From assembly GCA_021799405.1 (NCBI GenBank), contig JAJZAL010000289.1, positions 1-6,179 on the forward strand: a stretch of 6,179 bases of DNA, read 5' to 3'. The notes under the pieces were generated by a model. The model did not search any database. It was not told where the DNA came from and saw nothing but the letters and a program-made list of their open reading frames with translations. Positions 4,849-6,179 of this stretch are shown piece after piece. Source of the stretch: Acidobacteriota bacterium (GTDB lineage Bacteria; Acidobacteriota; Terriglobia; Terriglobales; Acidobacteriaceae). Every line of letters begins with the position of its first letter. Position 1 is the stretch's first letter. The position numbers and the translations under genes are program-made.

Positions 4849-6179
4849 TCAGCGCGTCAGATTCATGACTCGGAGCGAGACGTACATCACCACGATTAGA
4901 GAAATAGCCAATATTCCGGCATAGGGCAGTGTGCGCGCCAGCCGCAGGCGAGGAGCGATCATCCCTCTTTGCAATGCCATCTGGAAAACTACCTCTGCCA
5001 TGCCTCCCAGAAGAAACAAGGTCAGGACATAGGCGCGAGATAGAAACCACCCAGCGACAAAATAGCCGGTGAACGACAAAACCAGCAAACGCCCCAGACG
5101 GTTGATCTCCGATTTGTCGAGCGCTTCAACTTTTCTTGTCGCCTGCGGGAAGAGTTCCTCCTCAAGGATGATCGGCTCTCCCTCTGTAACTTTTGCCGGC
5201 GAAGCAACCGCCAAAGCGTCCCTCACCGTTGGAAGCAGAAAAAGGCACCAGAGGTACAGCCCGAACAAGCCAAGCTCCGCCGCGCAGGCCACGATGGAGT
5301 TATGTGCCGTCTGACGGGTATCTGTATATTCCCCCATCCGACCGAAGCCCACGCCGAACAACGGATGGGCCTTGAAGATTTGCAGCCCCTGACCCCAAAG
5401 TGCGATGCGGTCTGCGCCCGCACTTTCAGAAATGTCCCGTCCTCCTGCAAAGTGAAGAACCGATGCCGCGACAAACCCAGCCCCTGCCAGCAACAGAGAA
5501 CGCAATGTCCCGATGCGACGCCGCGACGCCACGATGGCAACGGCCATCAAGGCCAGCAAAGCCCCTCGCGAGTGAGTCAGAAACATCCCGAAAAGCAATG
5601 CACACACCGGCAGGACCACGAGAGCAAAGTTGCGGAGCGACTTCTTTGCGCGCCAGAAGATGAACATCAGCGGAATCACGCAGACGAGCAGTTGAGCGAA
5701 ATCATTCGGGTCATTGATCTCGCCCAGTCCTCTCAGTCGATAAAACCACTCGCCCGCGCTATTCTGCATAGCCAAAAGATAAGGAGGCCCTTCGGCGCCC
5801 CGCTGCAGAGCGGAGGCAGTAGGTCCATACATCTGCTCGGCGTATCCGTTCGCGATCACGAACAGGCAGACGAACAGCAGCATCAGGACGAGAACCTGCA
5901 ACTTCCTCTTGGTGTTGCAGTGCAGGCACACCAGGAAAAATGCAAAGGCATTCGGAATGAAATCCAGGAACGCTTGCACAGCCCCCCCCGCCCAGCGCAG
6001 ACCAATGTAGACAGATAATGGCACCGCAAGGGCCATCCCAATCAAGGCCAGTGACTGAGGAACCTTGAGCACGAAGGATTTCATCAGAGCAGGCAGAGAA
6101 ACGAAGGTCACCAGCCCGGCGAGAATTAGCTCAATGCGGTAGACGGCCAGCGATCCGAAGATGGTGGCCGGCGTGAGAT
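4849..6179 (-). CDS. O-antigen polymerase/ligase-like membrane protein (Wzy/WaaL type), 5' end outside window
   Basis: This is a multi-pass inner-membrane protein with the Wzy_C-type signature of O-antigen ligases and exopolysaccharide polymerases. Such proteins join undecaprenyl-linked repeat units, or transfer glycan to an acceptor, on the periplasmic side. Counting from an internal GTG at 6111, motifs are GEINDPNDFAQ (130-140), LTHSRGALLAL (178-188), RIALWGQGLQIFKAHPLFGVGFG (235-257, keeping the R...W...HPxxGxGxG pattern) and AHNSIVACAAELGLFGL (269-285). A hydrophilic stretch rich in Glu and Lys (about 301-340) separates the last membrane segments. The frame has no stop between 6111 and the window edge at 6179. 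Those 22 codons encode a start of membrane segment (YRIELILAGLVTFVSLPAL runs through the GTG), so the true start lies beyond the window and the GTG is internal. The gene ends at a TGA (4849-4851), 83 bases before the downstream GT4 gene. Polymerase is favoured over ligase by the company of repeat-unit enzymes, but sequence alone does not settle it. Confidence 0.9.
   Translation of the reverse strand, partial: LTPATIFGSLAVYRIELILAGLVTFVSLPALMKSFVLKVPQSLALIGMALAVPLSVYIGLRWAGGAVQAFLDFIPNAFAFFLVCLHCNTKRKLQVLVLMLLFVCLFVIANGYAEQMYGPTASALQRGAEGPPYLLAMQNSAGEWFYRLRGLGEINDPNDFAQLLVCVIPLMFIFWRAKKSLRNFALVVLPVCALLFGMFLTHSRGALLALMAVAIVASRRRIGTLRSLLLAGAGFVAASVLHFAGGRDISESAGADRIALWGQGLQIFKAHPLFGVGFGRMGEYTDTRQTAHNSIVACAAELGLFGLYLWCLFLLPTVRDALAVASPAKVTEGEPIILEEELFPQATRKVEALDKSEINRLGRLLVLSFTGYFVAGWFLSRAYVLTLFLLGGMAEVVFQMALQRGMIAPRLRLARTLPYAGILAISLIVVMYVSLRVMNLTR

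Noticed and set aside
4766..5050. In-frame extension of the minus-strand GT4 gene up to 5050
   Set aside because: The extra 95 residues are read out of frame over the end of the polymerase-like gene and look non-coding; MKIAHVVDSMDVGGAE at 4765 is a textbook GT4 start with a nearby ribosome site.
5302..6018. 238-codon plus-strand open frame
   Set aside because: It is entirely antisense to the polymerase-like gene and rich in Gln, Arg, His and Pro without a recognisable domain; the minus-strand frame carries clear family motifs.

Overview
This window is part of a surface-polysaccharide (exopolysaccharide, capsule or O-antigen) biosynthesis locus. It holds five clear protein-coding genes and the probable tail of a sixth. 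I see no rRNA, tRNA, CRISPR array, insertion sequence, transposase, attachment site or origin. The wide swings in base composition (about 33% G+C at 1441-1500, about 72% at 4621-4680, both counted by hand) fit the mosaic make-up usual for such loci. A Wzy/WaaL-type membrane protein and lipid-linked sugar assembly enzymes suggest a bacterium with a Wzx/Wzy-type pathway, most likely Gram-negative and environmental. The sequence does not let me name a phylum with confidence.

Plus-strand half (1-3614): a probable upstream gene ends in an ATGA overlap with the next start. Then come a fucosyltransferase-like enzyme with an HxR motif (50-1039), a stand-alone membrane acyltransferase of the acyltransferase-3 family (1156-2247), a 221-base gap with a candidate promoter, and a GT4-family glycosyltransferase (2469-3614).

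Minus-strand half (3665-6179): an O-antigen polymerase/ligase-like membrane protein whose start lies beyond the right edge of the window is followed, after 83 bases, by a second GT4 glycosyltransferase (4765 down to 3665). The two halves converge, with only 50 bases between the stop codons at 3614 and 3665.

Inferred joint role: the GT4 enzymes and the fucosyltransferase-like enzyme add sugars to a lipid-linked repeat unit on the cytoplasmic side. The acyltransferase decorates the glycan with acetyl or another acyl group. The Wzy/WaaL-like protein polymerises or transfers the finished unit on the periplasmic side. The initiating sugar-phosphate transferase, flippase, chain-length regulator and export proteins are not in this window. 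I found no evidence of a wholly new kind of system. The most useful oddities are altered motif residues in two glycosyltransferases, a possible leaderless start for one of them, and the truncation of the polymerase gene by the window edge.
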